Source: Paratinospora sagittata (Eukaryota > Streptophyta > Magnoliopsida > Ranunculales > Menispermaceae). From it: a stretch of DNA of 64,000 nucleotides. Position 1 is the first letter of the stretch. Every line of letters begins with the position of its first letter. Made by a program: the position numbers and the translations under genes. Where the stretch lies: NCBI GenBank assembly GCA_035771175.1, contig CM069594.1:45311534-45375533 (forward strand). The letters run 5' to 3'. This document shows, piece by piece, positions 1 to 12,943 of the stretch. Under the pieces are notes generated by a model. That model was not told the DNA's origin. It ran no database searches and saw nothing but the letters and a program-made list of their open reading frames with translations.

Positions 1-1183
1 ATATAAGATTAAAAACTATTAAATAATTCAAAATTCATTGAAATTATGATTAAAACCTTTCAAAAATCATTTTTTTCAAAATGGAATACTATATCGAAGT
101 GGTTTTGATGACTTTTCAATTTTCAGAGTTTTAGTGCTGAGATTGATCGAGAAGTTACCCTACACACCAAAGATAAAACAAATGCATTAGACATGAAATA
201 CGTCTTCGTTCTTCGAGCTTGATCTTTGTGGACTTCCACACCTATTGTTTGATGTGTTGTTGATGATTAGTTCAAGCTCTTAGAAAATAAAATACGGGTG
301 ACGTTTTCTCTTACCGTGAACACTTCACATACTTACAGTTTAAAACAATAGATAGCCTCTGGAAATCTCAGCAGAAAAGGGATAAAATGAAGAACATGCG
401 AAATAATGAGGTTATCTTCAAGACAGTTTGCAATTTTGATTCAGGTGGAAGGTTGTTTGGACAAATGCAAGAATAACGACTTTCTTCGATTTAAACACTC
501 TTTGGAAAGCTCAGTCTAACTTGCATGAATCGTTCATGTTCTATCTTTGAAAATCAAAGAATGAGGGTTCTATAAAATTAGCAGTTGCAGGTTAAAGAGG
601 AAGAGAGTACAAAATGATTGGAATTCAAAACGTTGTTTAATCTAAAGTTGTTTTGGGCGTGCGAGACAATGGGAATCATCAAGGTGGTAGTAGAGAATAT
701 TTCAATTAAGATAACCAGGCAAAACTGTGTAAGGTACAGAAAAGTCGACCAAGGAGAAGTGGCCACACTTTTCTCGTAAGAAATATCTGATTTTTGTCAT
801 AAAGGTGGATAGCGTGTTATTGGGTTGTGTATCATGTTCTCTATTGAAAGATAGCAGGTCGATATACACAAACCCGAGAGCTCGTGTTTTTCAGAGTTTC
901 CGATAGCGAGTTAACAAGGCCTATAGCGCGCTATTGCCCATTTTACTAAAAATTGAAAGATCACGAGAACTTGTTTTTATCGAGTTATCAAAAGGGATAG
1001 CGTAATATAGATAATTTTTTAAGGAAAACAAATGTTTTGTTATACAACCCTATCAGCGGGCTATCAACACTGATAGGGCGCTAGTGCCTACTGGAAAATT
1101 TTTGCATATTGCTGAATTCCTTTTTTTTTGAAAAATTAATATTTTTACACTCAAGAACCATTCCATTGACTCAAAATATATTG
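1..1183 (+). repeat. satellite monomer 1
   Basis: This copy belongs to the left-edge variant with AAAATACGGGTGACG after the conserved CTCTTAG near 290, shared with monomers 2 and 3. Later copies have an A-tract followed by TACAGGTGATG instead. Confidence 0.93.
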
Positions 1184-2084
1184 ATATAAGATTAAAAACT
1201 ACTAAATAATTCAAAACTCAGTGAAATTATGACTAAAACCTTTCGGAAATCATTTTTTTCAAAATGGAATACTATATCAAAGTGATTTTGAAGACTTTTC
1301 AATGTTCAGAGTTTTAGTGCAGAGATTGATCGAGAAGTTACCCTACACACCAAAGATAAAACTAATGCATTAGACATGAGACATGTCTTCGTCCTTCGAG
1401 CTTGATATTTGTAGACTTCGACACCTATTGTTTAATGTGTTGTTGATGATTAGTTCAAGCTCTTAGAAAATAAAATACGGGTGACGTTTTCTCTTGCTGA
1501 GAACACTTCACATACTTACAGTTTAAAACAATAGATAGCCTCTGGAAATCTCAGCACAAAAGGGATAAAATGAAGAACTTGCGAAATAATGAGGTTATCT
1601 TCAAGACAGTTTGTAATTTTGATTCAGGTGGAAGGTTGTTTGGACAAATGCAAGAATAACGACTTTCTTCGATTTAAACACTCTTTGGAAAGTTCGGTCT
1701 GACTTGCAAAAATCGTGCGTGTTCCATCTTTGAAAATCACAGAATGAGGGTTTTATAAAATTAGCAGTTGCAGGTTAAAGAGGAAAAGAGTACAAAATGA
1801 TTTGAATTCTAAACGTTGTTTAATCTAAAGTTGTTTTGGGCGTGCGAGACAATGGGAATCATCAAGGTGTTAGTAGAGATTATTTCAATTAAGATAACCA
1901 AGCAAAACTGTGTAAGGTATAGAAAAGTCGAGCAAGCAGAAGTGGCCACATTTTTCTCGTTAGAAATATCTGATTTTTTTCTCAAACGTGGATAGCGTGT
2001 TATTGGGTTGTGTATCATGTTCTCTATTGAAAGATAACAGGTCGATATACACAAACCCGAGAGCTCGAGTTTTTCAGACTTTCC

Positions 2085-2310
2085 GATAGCGAGTTAACAA
2101 GGCCCATAGCGCGCTATTGCCCATTTTATTAAAAATTGAAAGATCACGACAACATGTTTATATCGAGTTATCAAAATGGATAGCGCGCTATAGACAATTT
2201 TTTAAGAAAAACAAATGTTTTGTTATACAACCCTATCAGCGGGCTATCAACACTGATAGGGCGCTAGTGCCTACTGGAAAATTTTTGCAAATTGTTGAAT
2301 AGCCTTATTT
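2085..2310 (+). repeat. three internal ~75-bp subrepeats (described in monomer 2)
   Basis: Units begin near 2085, 2160 and 2235. Each has a first half-motif of the type ATAGCGAGTTATCAA or AGCGGGCTATCAA, then 16 to 20 bp later a second motif. The second motif is the perfect palindrome ATAGCGCGCTAT at 2106-2117 and 2180-2191, and its diverged form ATAGGGCGCTAG at 2256-2267. The offset between units is 74 to 77 bp. The same arrangement is present in nearly every monomer. A more distant related motif, GATAGCGTGTTATTGG, lies about 95 bp upstream near 1992. The monomer therefore probably grew partly by amplification of a 75-bp unit. Confidence 0.85.
2231..2261 (+). other. hairpin-capable inverted repeat in third subrepeat
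   Basis: CCCTATCAG at 2231-2239 and CTGATAGGG at 2253-2261 are perfect 9-bp inverted arms around a 13-nt loop. Most monomers keep it. Several break it without a compensating change, for example monomers 12 and 13 (CTCTATCAG with CTGATCGGG) and 46 onward (CCGTATCAG with CAGATAGGG). A conserved RNA or cruciform role is therefore not supported by covariation. Confidence 0.6.
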
Positions 2311-2366
2311 TTGGAAAATTAATATTTTGACACTCAAGAACCATTCCATTGACTCAAAATATATTT

Positions 2367-3544
2367 ATATAAGATTAAAAACTATTAGATAATTGAAAAC
2401 TCATTAAAATTATGATTAAAACCTTTCGGAAATCATTTTTTTTCAAAATGGAATACTATATAAAAGTGATTTTGATGACTTTTCAATGTGAAGAGTTTTA
2501 GTGCAGAGATTGATCGAGAAGTTACCCTACACACCAAAGATAAAACTAATGGATTAGACATGAGATACGTCATCGTTCTTCGAGCTTTATCTTTGTAGAC
2601 TTCCACACCTATTGTTTGATGTGTTGTTGATGATTAGTTCAAGCTCTTAGAAAATAAAATACGGGTGACGTTTTCTCTGACCGTGAACACTTCACATACT
2701 TACAGTTTAAAACAATAGTTAGCCTCTGGAAATCCCAGCACAAACGGGATAAAATGAAGAACTTGCGAAATAATGAGGTTATCTTCAAGGCAGTTTGTAA
2801 TTTTGATTCAGGTGGAAGGTTGTTTGGACAAATGTAAGAATAACGACTTTCTTCAATTTAAACAGTCTTTGGAAAGCCCAGTCTAACTTGCAAAAATCGT
2901 GCGTGTTCTATCTTTGAAAATCAGAGAATGAGGGTTTTATAAAATTAGCAGTTGCAGGTTAAAGAGGAAGAGAGTACAAAATGATTTGAATTCTTTGTTT
3001 AATCTAAAGTTGTTTTGGGCGTGCGAGACAATAGGAATCATCAAGGTGTTAGTAGAGAATATTTCAATTAAGATAACCAGGCAAAACTGTGTAAGGTACA
3101 GAAAAGTCGACCAAGGAGAAGTGGCCACATTTTTCTCGTTAGAAATATCTGATTTTTGTCTCAAAAGTGGATAGCGTGTTATTGGGTTGTGTATCATGTT
3201 CTCTATTGAAAGATAGCAGGTCGAAATACACAAACCCGAGAGCTCGAGTTTTTCAGACTTTCCGATAGCGAGTTATCAAGGCCTATAGCGCGCAATTGCC
3301 TATTTTACTAAAAGTGGAAAGATCACGACAACATCTTTATAGCGAGTTATCAAAGGGGTTAGCGCGCTATAGACAATTTTCAAGAAAAACAAATATTTTG
3401 TTAAACAACCCTATCAGCGGGCTAACAACACTGATAGGGCGCTAGTGCCTGTTGGAAAATTTTTGCAAATTTCTGAATAGCCTTATTTTTGAAAAATTAA
3501 TATTTTGACACTCAAGAACCATTCCATTGACTCAAAATATATTG
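2367..3544 (+). repeat. satellite monomer 3
   Basis: It carries the 5-bp loss giving GAATTCTTTGTTTAATC near 2987 and a tail with GTTAAACAACCC and GGGCTAACAACACTG. Both are marks of the subfamily also seen in monomers 6, 7, 9 and 10. Confidence 0.94.
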
Positions 3545-4723
3545 ATATAAGATCAAAAACTATTAAATAATTCAAAACTCATTGAAATTATGATTTAAAC
3601 CTCTCGGAAATCATTTTTTTCAAAATGGAATACTATATCGAAGTGATTTTGAAGACTTTTCAATTTTCAGAGTTTTAGTGCTGAGATTGATTGAGAAGTT
3701 ACCCTGCACACCAAAGATAAAACTAATGCATTAGACATGAGATACGTCTTCGTTCTTCGAGCTTGATCTTTGTAGACTTCGACACCTATTGATTGATGTG
3801 TTGTTGATGATTAGTCCAAGCTCTTAGAAAAAAAATACTTGTGATGTTTTCTCTTACCGTGAACACTTCACATACTTACAGTTTAAAACAATAGATAGCC
3901 TTTGGAATCTCCGCACAAAAGGGATAAAATGTAGAACTTGCGAAATAATGAGGTTATCTTCAAGACAGTTTGCAATTTTGATTCAGTTCGAAGGTTTTTT
4001 GGACAAATGCAAGAATAACGACTTTTTTTGATTTAAACACTCTTTGGAAAGCCCAGTCTAACATGCAAAAATTGTGCGTGTTCTTTCTTTGAAAATCAGA
4101 GAATGAGAGTTTTCTAAAATTAGCAGTCGCAGGTTAAAGAGGAAGAGAGTAGAAAATGATTTGAATTCAAAACGTTGTTTAATCTAAAGTTGTTTTGGGC
4201 GTGCGAGACAATGGGAATCATCAAGGTGTTAGTAGAGAATATTTCAATTAAGATAACCAGGCAAAACTGTGTAAGGTATAGAAAAGTCGAGCAAGCAGAA
4301 GTGGCCACATTTTTCTCGTTAGAAATATCTGATTTTTTTCTCAAACGTGGATAGCGTGTTATTGGGTTGTGTATCATGTTCTCTACTGAAAAATAGTAAG
4401 TCAATTTACACAAACCCGAGAGCTCGTGTATTTCAGACTTTCCGTTAGTGAGTTAACAAGGCCTATAGCGCGTTATTGCCCATTTTATTAAAAATGGAAA
4501 GATCACGACACCATGTTTATATCGAGTTATCAAAAGGGATAGCGCTATAGACAATTTTTTAAGAAAAACAAATGTTTTGTTACACAACCCTATCAGCGGG
4601 CTATCAACACTGATAGGGCGCTAGTGCCTACTGGAAAATTTTTGCAAATTCTTGAATTGCCTTATTTTTGGAAAATTAATATTTTGACACTCAAGAACCA
4701 TTCCATTGACTCAAAATATATTG
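3545..4723 (+). repeat. satellite monomer 4
   Basis: Nearly identical to monomer 5. Shared private changes are GTAGAAAATG for GTACAAAATG near 4150 and CTACTGAAAAATAGTAAG near 4382. Confidence 0.95.
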
Positions 4724-5902
4724 ATATAAGATCAAAAACTATTAAATAATTCAAAACTCATTGAAATTATGATTTAAACCTCTCGGAAATCATTTTTTTC
4801 AAAATGGAATACTATATCGAAGTGATTTTGAAGACTTTTCAATTTTCAGAGTTTTAGTGCTGAGATTGATTGTGAAGTTACCCTGCACACCAAAGATAAA
4901 ACTAATGCATTAGACATGAGATACGTCTTCGTTCTTCGAGCTTGATCTTTGTAGACTTCGACACCTATTGATTGATGTGTTGTTGATGATTAGTCCAAGC
5001 TCTTAGAAAAAAAATACTTGTGATGTTTTCTCTTACCGTGAACACTTCACATACTTACAGTTTAAAACAATAGATAGCCTTTGGAATCTCCGCACAAAAG
5101 GGATAAAATGTAGAACTTGCGAAATAATGAGGTTATCTTCAAGACAGTTTGCAATTTTGATTCAGTTCGAAGGTTTTTTGGACAAATGCAAGAATAACGA
5201 CTTTTTTTGATTTAAACACTCTTCGGAAAGCCCAGTCTAACATGCAAAAATTGTGCGTGTTCTTTCTTTGAAAATCAGAGAATGAGAGTTTTCTAAAATT
5301 AGCAGTCGCAGGTTAAAGAGGAAGAGAGTAGAAAATGATTTGAATTCAAAACGTTGTTTAATCTAAAGTTGTTTTGGGCGTGCGAGACAATGGGAATCAT
5401 CAAGGTGTTAGTAGAGAATATTTCAATTAAGATAACCAGGCAAAACTGTGTAAGGTATAGAAAAGTCGAGCAAGCAGAAGTGGCCACATTTTTCTCGTTA
5501 GAAATATCTGATTTTTTTCTCAAACGTGGATAGCGTGTTATTGGGTTGTGTATCATGTTCTCTACTGAAAAATAGTAAGTCAATTTACACAAACCCGAGA
5601 GCTCGTGTATTTCAGACTTTCCGTTAGTGAGTTAACAAGGCCTATAGCGCGTTATTGCCCATTTTATTAAAAATGGAAAGATCACGACACCATGTTTATA
5701 TCGAGTTATCAAAAGGGATAGCGCTATAGACAATTTTTTAAGAAAAACAAATGTTTTGTTACACAACCCTATCAGCGGGCTATCAACACTGATAGGGCGG
5801 TAGTGCCTACTGGAAAATTTTTGCAAATTCTTGAATTGCCTTATTTTTGGAAAATTAATATTTTGACACTCAAGAACCATTCCATTGACTCAAAATATAT
5901 TG
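4724..5902 (+). repeat. satellite monomer 5
   Basis: Differs from monomer 4 at only a few bases seen by eye: GATTGTGAAG near 4868, CTTCGG near 5222, and GGGCGGTAG near 5796. It is the product of a recent one-monomer duplication. Confidence 0.95.
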
Positions 5903-7077
5903 ATATAAGATCAAAAACTATTAAATAATTCAAAACTCATTGAAATTATGATTAAAACCATTCGAAAAACATTTTTTTCAAAATGGAATACTATATCAAA
6001 ATGATTTTGATGACTTTTCAATGTTAAGAGTTTTAGTGCAGAGATTTATCGAGAAGTTACCCTACACACCAAAGATAAAAGTAATGCATTAGACATGAGA
6101 TATGACTTCGTCTTTCGAGCTTGATCTTTGTAGACTTCGACACCTATTGTTTGTTGTGTTGTTGATGATTAGTTCAAGCTCTTAGAAAAAAAAAATACAT
6201 GTGATGTTTTCTCTTTCCGTGAACACTTCACATACTTACAATTTAAAACAATAGATAGCCTCTGGAAATCTCAGCACAAAAGGGATAAAATGAAGAACTT
6301 GCGAAATAATGAGGTTATCTTCAAGACAGTTTGCAATTTTGATTCCGTGGAAGGTTGTCTGGACAAATGCAAGAATAACGACTTTCTTCGATTTAAACAC
6401 TCTTTGGAAAGCCCAGTCTAACTTGCAAAAATCGTGCGTGTTCTAACTTTGAAAATCAGAGAATGAGGGTTTTATAAAATTAGCAGTTGCAGGTTAAAGA
6501 GGAAGAGAGTACAAAATGATTTGAATTCTTTGTTTAATCTAAAGTTGTTTTGGGCGTGCGAGACAATGGGAATCGTCAAGGTGTTAGTATAGAATATTTC
6601 AATTAAGATAACCAGGCAAAACTATGTAAGGTACAGAAAAGTCGAGCAAGGAGAAGTGGCCACATTTTTCTCGTTAGAAATATCTGATTTTTGTCTCAGA
6701 CGTGGATAGCGTGTTATTGGGTTGTGTATCATGTTCTCTATTGAAAGATAGCAGGTCAAAATACACAAACCCGAGAGTTCGTGTTTTTCAGACTTTCCGA
6801 TAGCGAGTTATCAAGGCCTACAGCGCACTGTTTCCCATTTTACTAAAAGTGGAAAATCACGACAACATCTTTATAGCGAGTTATCAAAGGGGATAGCGCG
6901 CTACAGACAATTTTCAAGAAAAACAAATATTTTGTTAAACAACCCTATCAGCGGGCTAACAACACTGATAGGGCGCTAGTGCCTGTTGGAAAATTTTTGC
7001 AAATTTTTGAATAGCCTTATTTTTGAAAAATTAATATTTTGACACTCAAAAACCATTCCATTGCTCAAAATATATTG
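5903..7077 (+). repeat. satellite monomer 6
   Basis: The front half is of the monomer 4/5 type. The rear has the 5-bp loss and a tail with GCACTGTTTCCC and GTGGAAAATCACG, which is matched by monomer 9. Confidence 0.93.
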
Positions 7078-8210
7078 ATATAAGATTAAAAACTATTAAA
7101 TAATTCAAAACTCATTGAAATTATGATTAAAACCTTTCGGAAATCATTTTTTTCAAAATGGAATACTATATCGAAGTGATTTTGATGACTTTTCAATTTT
7201 CAGAGTTTTAGTGCTGAGATTGATCGAGAAATTACCCTACACACCAAAGATAAAACAAATGCATTAGACATGATATAACGTCATCGTTCTTCGAGCTTGA
7301 TCTTTGTAGACTTCCACACCTATTGTTTGATGTGTTGTTGATGATTAGTTCAAGCTCTTAGAAAATAAACTACGAGTGCCGTTTTCTCTTACCGTGAACA
7401 CTTCACATACTTACAGTTTAAAACAATAGATAGCCTCTGGAAATCTCAGCACAAAAGGGATAAAATGAAGAACTTGCGAAATAATGAGGTTATCTTCAAG
7501 ACAGTTTGCAATTTTGATTCAGGTGGAAGGTTGTTTTGGACAAATGTAAGAATAACGACTTTCTTCGATTTAAACACTCTTTGGAAAGCCCAGTCTAACT
7601 TGCAAAAATCGTTCGTGTTCTATCTTTGAAAATCAGAGAATGAGGGTTTTATAAAATTAGCAGTGGCAAGTTAAAGAGGAAGAGAGTACAAAATGATTTG
7701 AATTCTTTGTTTAATCTAAAGTTGTTTTGGGCGTGCGAGACAATGTGAATCATCAAGGTATTAGTAGAGAATATTTCAATTAAGATAACCAGGCAAAACT
7801 GTGTATGGTACACAAAAGTCGAGCAAGGAGAAGTGGCCACAATTTTCTCGTTAGAAATAGCTGATTTTTGTCTCAAACGTGGATAGCGTGTTATTGGATT
7901 GTGTATCATGTTCTCTTTCGAAAGATAGCAGGTCGAAATACACAAACCCGAGAGCTCGAGTTTTTTAAACTTTCCGATAGCGAGTTATCAAGGCCTATAG
8001 CACGCTATTGCCCATTTTACTAAAAGTGGAAAGATCACGACAACATCTTTATAGCGAGTTATCAAAGGGGATAGCGCGCTATAGACAATTTTCAAGGAAA
8101 ACAAATATTTTGTTAAACAACCTTATCAGCGGGCTAACAACACTGATAGGGCGCTAGTGCCCGTTGGAAAATTTTTGCAAATTTTTGAATAGCCTTATTT
8201 TTGAAAAATT
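6770..8210 (+). repeat. period-3 block, left partner (rear of 6, monomer 7)
   Basis: Matches 10,300-11,745 at an offset of about 3,535 bp, with shared CATTGCTCAAAAT, GAAATAGYTGATTTTTG and GTGGAAAATCACG. Confidence 0.75.
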
Positions 8211-8256
8211 AATATTTTGACACTCAAGAACCATTCCATTGACTCAAAATATATTG
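7078..8256 (+). repeat. satellite monomer 7
   Basis: Preceded by CCATTGCTCAAAAT with one codon-sized gap in the usual CCATTGACTC. It carries GAAATAGCTGATTTTTG and TATTGGATTG, all shared with monomer 10, three monomers away. Confidence 0.93.
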
Positions 8257-9437
8257 ATATAAGATCAAAAACTATTAAATAATTCAAAACTCATTGAAAT
8301 TATGATTTAAACCTTTCGGAAATCATTTTTTTCAAAATGGAATACTATCTCGAAGTGATTTTGAAGACTTTTTCAATTTTCAGAGTTTTCGTGCTGAGAT
8401 TGATCGAGAAGTTACCCTGCACACCAAAGATAAAACTAATGCATTAGACAAGAGATACGTCTTCGTTCTTCGAGCTTGATCTTTGTAGACTTCGACACCT
8501 ATTGTTTGATGTGTTGTTGATGTTCAGTTCAAGCTCTGAGAAAAAAATATACAAGTGATGTTTTCTCTTACCGTGAACACTTCACATACCTACAGTTTAA
8601 AACAATAGATAGCCTCTGGAAATCTCAGCACAAAAGGGATAAAATGCAGTACTTGCGAAATAATGAGGTTATCTTCAAGACAGTTTGCAATTTTGATTCA
8701 GTTCGAAGGTTGTTTGGACAAATGCAAGAATAACGACTTTCTTCGATTTAAACACTCTTTGGAAAGCCCAGTCTAACTTGCAAAAATTGTGCGTGTTCTA
8801 TCTTTGAAAATCAGAGAATGAGGGATTTATAAAATTAGCAGTTGCAATTTAAAGAGGAAGGGAGTACAAAATGATTTCAATTCAAAACGTTGTTTAATCT
8901 AAAGTTGTTTTGGGCGTGCGAGACAATGGGAATCATCAAGGTGGTAGTAGAGAATATTTCAATTAAGATAACTAGGCAAAACTGTGTAAGGTATAGAAAA
9001 GTCGAGAGAGTAGAAGTGGCCACACTTTTCCCGTTAGAAATATCTAATTTTTGTCTCAAACGTGGATAGCGTCTTATTGGGTTGTGTATCATGTTCTCTA
9101 TTGAAAGATAGCATGTCGATATACACAAACCCGAGAGCTCGAGTTTTTCAGAATTTCCGATAGCGAGTTATCAAGGCCTATAGCGCGCTATTGCCCATTT
9201 TAGTAACAATGGAAAGATCACGACAACATCTTTATAGCGAGTTATCAAAAGAGATAGCGCTATAGACAATTTTCAAGAAAAACAAATATTTTGTTATACA
9301 ACCCTATTAGCGGGCTATCAACACTGATAGGGCGCTAGTGCCTGCTGGAAATTTTTTGCAAATTTCTGAATAGCCTTATTTTTGAAAAATTAATATTTTG
9401 ACACTTAAGAACCATTCCATTGACTCAAAATATATTG
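8257..9437 (+). repeat. satellite monomer 8
   Basis: The front carries ACTATCTCGAAG and GACAAGAGATACGTC, otherwise found only in monomer 12. Confidence 0.93.
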
Positions 9438-10612
9438 ATATAAGATTAAAAACTGTTAAATAATTCAAAACTCCTTGAAATTATGATTAAAACCTTTCGA
9501 AATTTTTTTTTTTCAAAATAGAATACTATATCGAAGTGATTTTGAAGACTTTTTCAATGTTCAGAGTTTTAGTGCGGATATTGACCGAGAAGTTATCCTA
9601 CACACCAAAGATAAAACTAATGCATTAGACATGAGATATGTCTTCGTCCTTCGAACTTTATCTTTGTAGACTTTGACACCTATTGTTTGATGTGTTGTTG
9701 ATGATTAGTTCAAGCTCTTAGAAAAAAAATACAAGTGATGTTTTCTCTTACCGAGAACACTTCACATACTTATAGTTTAAAACAATAGATAGCCTCCGGA
9801 AATCTCAGCACAAAAGGGATAAAATGAAGAACTTGGGAAATAATGAGGTTATCTTCAAGACAGTTTGCGATTTTGATTCAGGTGGAAGGTTGTTTGGACA
9901 AATGTAAGAATAACGACTTCCTTCGATTTAAACAGTCTTTGGAAAGCCCAGTCTAACTTGCAAAAATCGTGCGTGTTCTATCTTTGAAAATCAGAGAATG
10001 AGGGTTTTATAAAATTAGCAGTTGCAGGTTAAAGAGGAAGAGAGTACAAAATGATTTGAATTCTTTGTTTAATCTAAAGTTGTTTTGGGTGTGCGAGACG
10101 ATGGGAATCATCAAGGTGTTAGTAGAGAATATTTCAATTAAGATAACCAGGCAAAACTGTGTAAGGTACAAAAAAGTCGACCAAGGAGAAGTGGCCACAT
10201 TTTTCTCGTTAGAAATATCTGATTTTTGTCTCAGACGTCGATAGCGTGTTATTGGGTTGTGTATCATGTTCTCTATTGAAATATAGCAGGTCGAAATACA
10301 CAAACCCGAGAGTTCGAGTTTTTCAGACTTTCCGATAGCGATTTATCAAGGCCTATAGCGCACTATTTCCCATTTTACTAAAAGTGGAAAATCACGACAA
10401 CATCTTTATAGCGAGTTATCAAAGGGGATAGCGCGCTATAGACAATTTTCAAGAAAAACAAATATTTTGTTAAACAACCCTATCAGCGGGCTAACAACAC
10501 TGATAGGGCGCTAGTGCCTGTTGGAAAATTTTTGCAAATTTTTGAATAGCCTTATTTTTGAAAAATTAATATTTTGACACTCAAAAACCATTCCATTGCT
10601 CAAAATATATTG
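9438..10612 (+). repeat. satellite monomer 9
   Basis: The front has GTGCGGATATTGACCGAG, shared with monomer 11. The middle resembles monomer 3 and the tail resembles monomer 6, so this copy is a mosaic. Confidence 0.93.
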
Positions 10613-11745
10613 ATATAAGATTAAAAACTATTAAATAATTCAAAACTCATTGAAATTATGATTAAAACCTTTCGGAAATCATTTTTTTCAAAATCGAATA
10701 CTATATCGAAGTGATTTTGATGAATTTTCAATTTTCAGAGTTTTAGTGCTGAGATTGATCGAGAAGTTACCCTACACACCAAAGATAAAATTAATGCATT
10801 AGACATGAGATACGTCTTCGTTCTTCAAGGTTGATCTTTGTAGACTTCGATCTCTATTGTTTGATGTGTTGTTGATGATTAGTTCAAGCTCTTAGAAAAA
10901 AACAATACAGGTGATGTTTTCCCTTACCGAGAACACTTCACATACTTACAGTTTAAAACAATAGATAGCCTCTGGAAATCTCAGCACAAAAGGGATAAAA
11001 TGAAGAACTTGCGAAATAATGAGGTTATCTTCAAGACAGTTTGCAATTTTGATTCAGGTGGAAGGTTGTTTGGACAAATGCAAGAATAACGACTTTCTTC
11101 GATATAAACACTCTTTGGAAAGCCCAGTCTAACTTGCAAAAATCGATCGTGTTCTATCTTTGAAAATTAGAGAATGAGGGTTTTATAAAATTAGCAGTTG
11201 CAAGTTAAAAAGGAAGAGAGTACAAAATGATTTGAATTCTTTGTTTAATCTAAAGTTGTTTTGGGCGTGCGAGACAATGGGAATCATCAAGGTGTTAGTA
11301 GAGAATATTTCAATTAAGATAACCAGGCAAAACTATGTAAGGTACACAAAAGTCGAGCAAGGAGAAGTGGCCACAATTTTCTCGTTAGAAATAGTTGATT
11401 TTTGTCTCAAACGTGGATAGCGTGTTATTGGATTGTGTATCATGTTCTCTTTTCAAAGATAGCAGGTCGAAATACACAAACCCGGGAGCTCGAGTTTTTC
11501 AAACTTTTCGATAGCGAGTTATCAAGGCCTATAGCGCGCTATTGCCCATTTTACTAAAAGTGGAAAGATCACGACAACATCTTTATAGCGAGTTATCAAA
11601 GGGGATAGCGCGCTATAGACAATTTTCAAGGAAAATAAATATTTTGTTAAAAAACCCTATCAGCGGGCTAACAACACTGATAGGGCGCTAGTGCCCGTTG
11701 GAAAATTTTTGCAAATTTTTGAATAGCCTTATTTTTGAAAAATTA
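10300..11745 (+). repeat. period-3 block, right partner (rear of 9, monomer 10)
   Basis: Partner of 6,770-8,210. The recurrence of the 5-bp loss in monomers 3, 6, 7, 9 and 10 fits a former three-monomer register. Confidence 0.75.
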
Positions 11746-11790
11746 ATATTTTGACACTCAAGAACCATTCCATTGACTCAAAATATATTG
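10613..11790 (+). repeat. satellite monomer 10
   Basis: It has the 5-bp loss near 11237 and matches monomer 7 through most of its length at an offset of 3,535 bp. Confidence 0.93.
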
Positions 11791-12943
11791 ATATAAGATC
11801 AAAAACTATTTAATAATTCAAAACTCAATGAAATTATGATTAAAACCTTTCGGAAATCATTTTTTTCAAAATGGAATACTATATCGAAGTGATTTTGAAG
11901 ACTTTTTCAATGTTCAGAGTTTTAGTGCGGATATTGACCGAGAAGTTATCCTACACACCAAAGATAAAACTAATGCATTAGACATGAGATATGTCTTCGT
12001 CCTTCGAACTTTATCTTTGTAGACTTTGACACCTATTGTTTGATGTGTTGTTGATGATTAGTTCCAGCTCTTAGAAAAAAATACAGGTGATGTTTTCTCT
12101 TACCGAGAACACTTCACATACTTATAGTTTAAAACAATAGATAGCCTCCGGAAATCTCAGCACAAAAGGGATAAAATGAAGAACTTGGGAAATAATGAGG
12201 TAATCTTCAAGACAGTTTGCAATTTTGATTCAGTTCGAAGGTTGTTTGGACAAATGCAAGAATAACGACTTTTTTCGATTTAAACAGTCTTTGGAAAGCT
12301 CAGTCTAACTTGCAAAAATCGTGCGTGTTCTATCTTTGAAAATTAGAGAATGAGGGTTTTATAAAATTAGCAGTTGCAGGTTAAAGAGGAAGAGAGTACA
12401 AAATGATTTGAATTCAAAACGTTGTTTAATCTAAAGTTGTTTTGGGCTTTCGAGACAATGGGAATCATCAAGGTGTTAGTAGAGAATATTTCAATTTAGA
12501 TAACCAGGCAAAACTGTGTAAGGTATAGAAAAGTCGAGCAAGGAGAAGTGGCCACATTTTTCTTGTTAGAAATATCTGATTTTTGTCTCAAACGTGGATG
12601 GCGTGTTATTGGGTTGTGTATCATGTTCTCTATTGAAAGATAGCAGGTCGATATGCACAAACCCGAGAGATCGCGTTTTTCAGACTTTCCGATAGTGAGT
12701 TATCAAGGTCTATAGCGCGCTATCGCCCATTTTACTAAAAATGAAAAGATCACGACAACAACTTTATAGCGAGTTATCAAAGGGGATAGCGCGCTATAGA
12801 CAATTTTTACATTCAGCGGGCTATCAACACTCAAAGGGCGCTAGTGCCTACTGGAAAATTTTTGCAAATTGCTGAATAGCCTTATTTTTGGAAAATTAAT
12901 ATTTTGACACTCAAGAACCATTCCATTGACTCAAAATATATTG
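11791..12943 (+). repeat. satellite monomer 11 (short)
   Basis: About 26 bp are missing near 12,810, between the second and third subrepeats, where GACAATTTTTACATTCAGCG replaces the usual A-rich spacer. The third hairpin arm is also changed (CACTCAAAGGGCG). Confidence 0.93.

Larger units (their letters stand above)
1184..2366 (+). repeat. satellite monomer 2
   Basis: A complete 1,183-bp copy that serves as the reference here. Its palindromes, subrepeats and hairpin are intact. Confidence 0.95.
3545..5930 (+). repeat. recent one-monomer duplication (monomers 4/5)
   Basis: Two 1,179-bp copies agree at almost every base. The similarity stops near the start of monomer 6, where TTTAAACCTCTCGG gives way to TTAAAACCATTCG. 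Confidence 0.9.

Noticed and set aside
454..470. RNA polymerase III box B in the monomer (CAGTTCGAAGG in many copies)
   Set aside because: The last consensus base does not match, several copies have CAGGTGGAAGG instead, and no box A lies at a suitable distance.
2231..2261. Conserved structural RNA hairpin
   Set aside because: The stem is broken in several subfamilies without compensating changes, so shared ancestry is enough to explain it.
3545..5902. Assembly error creating the identical monomers 4 and 5
   Set aside because: The two copies differ at several scattered bases, so both are probably real. Read depth would be needed to be sure.
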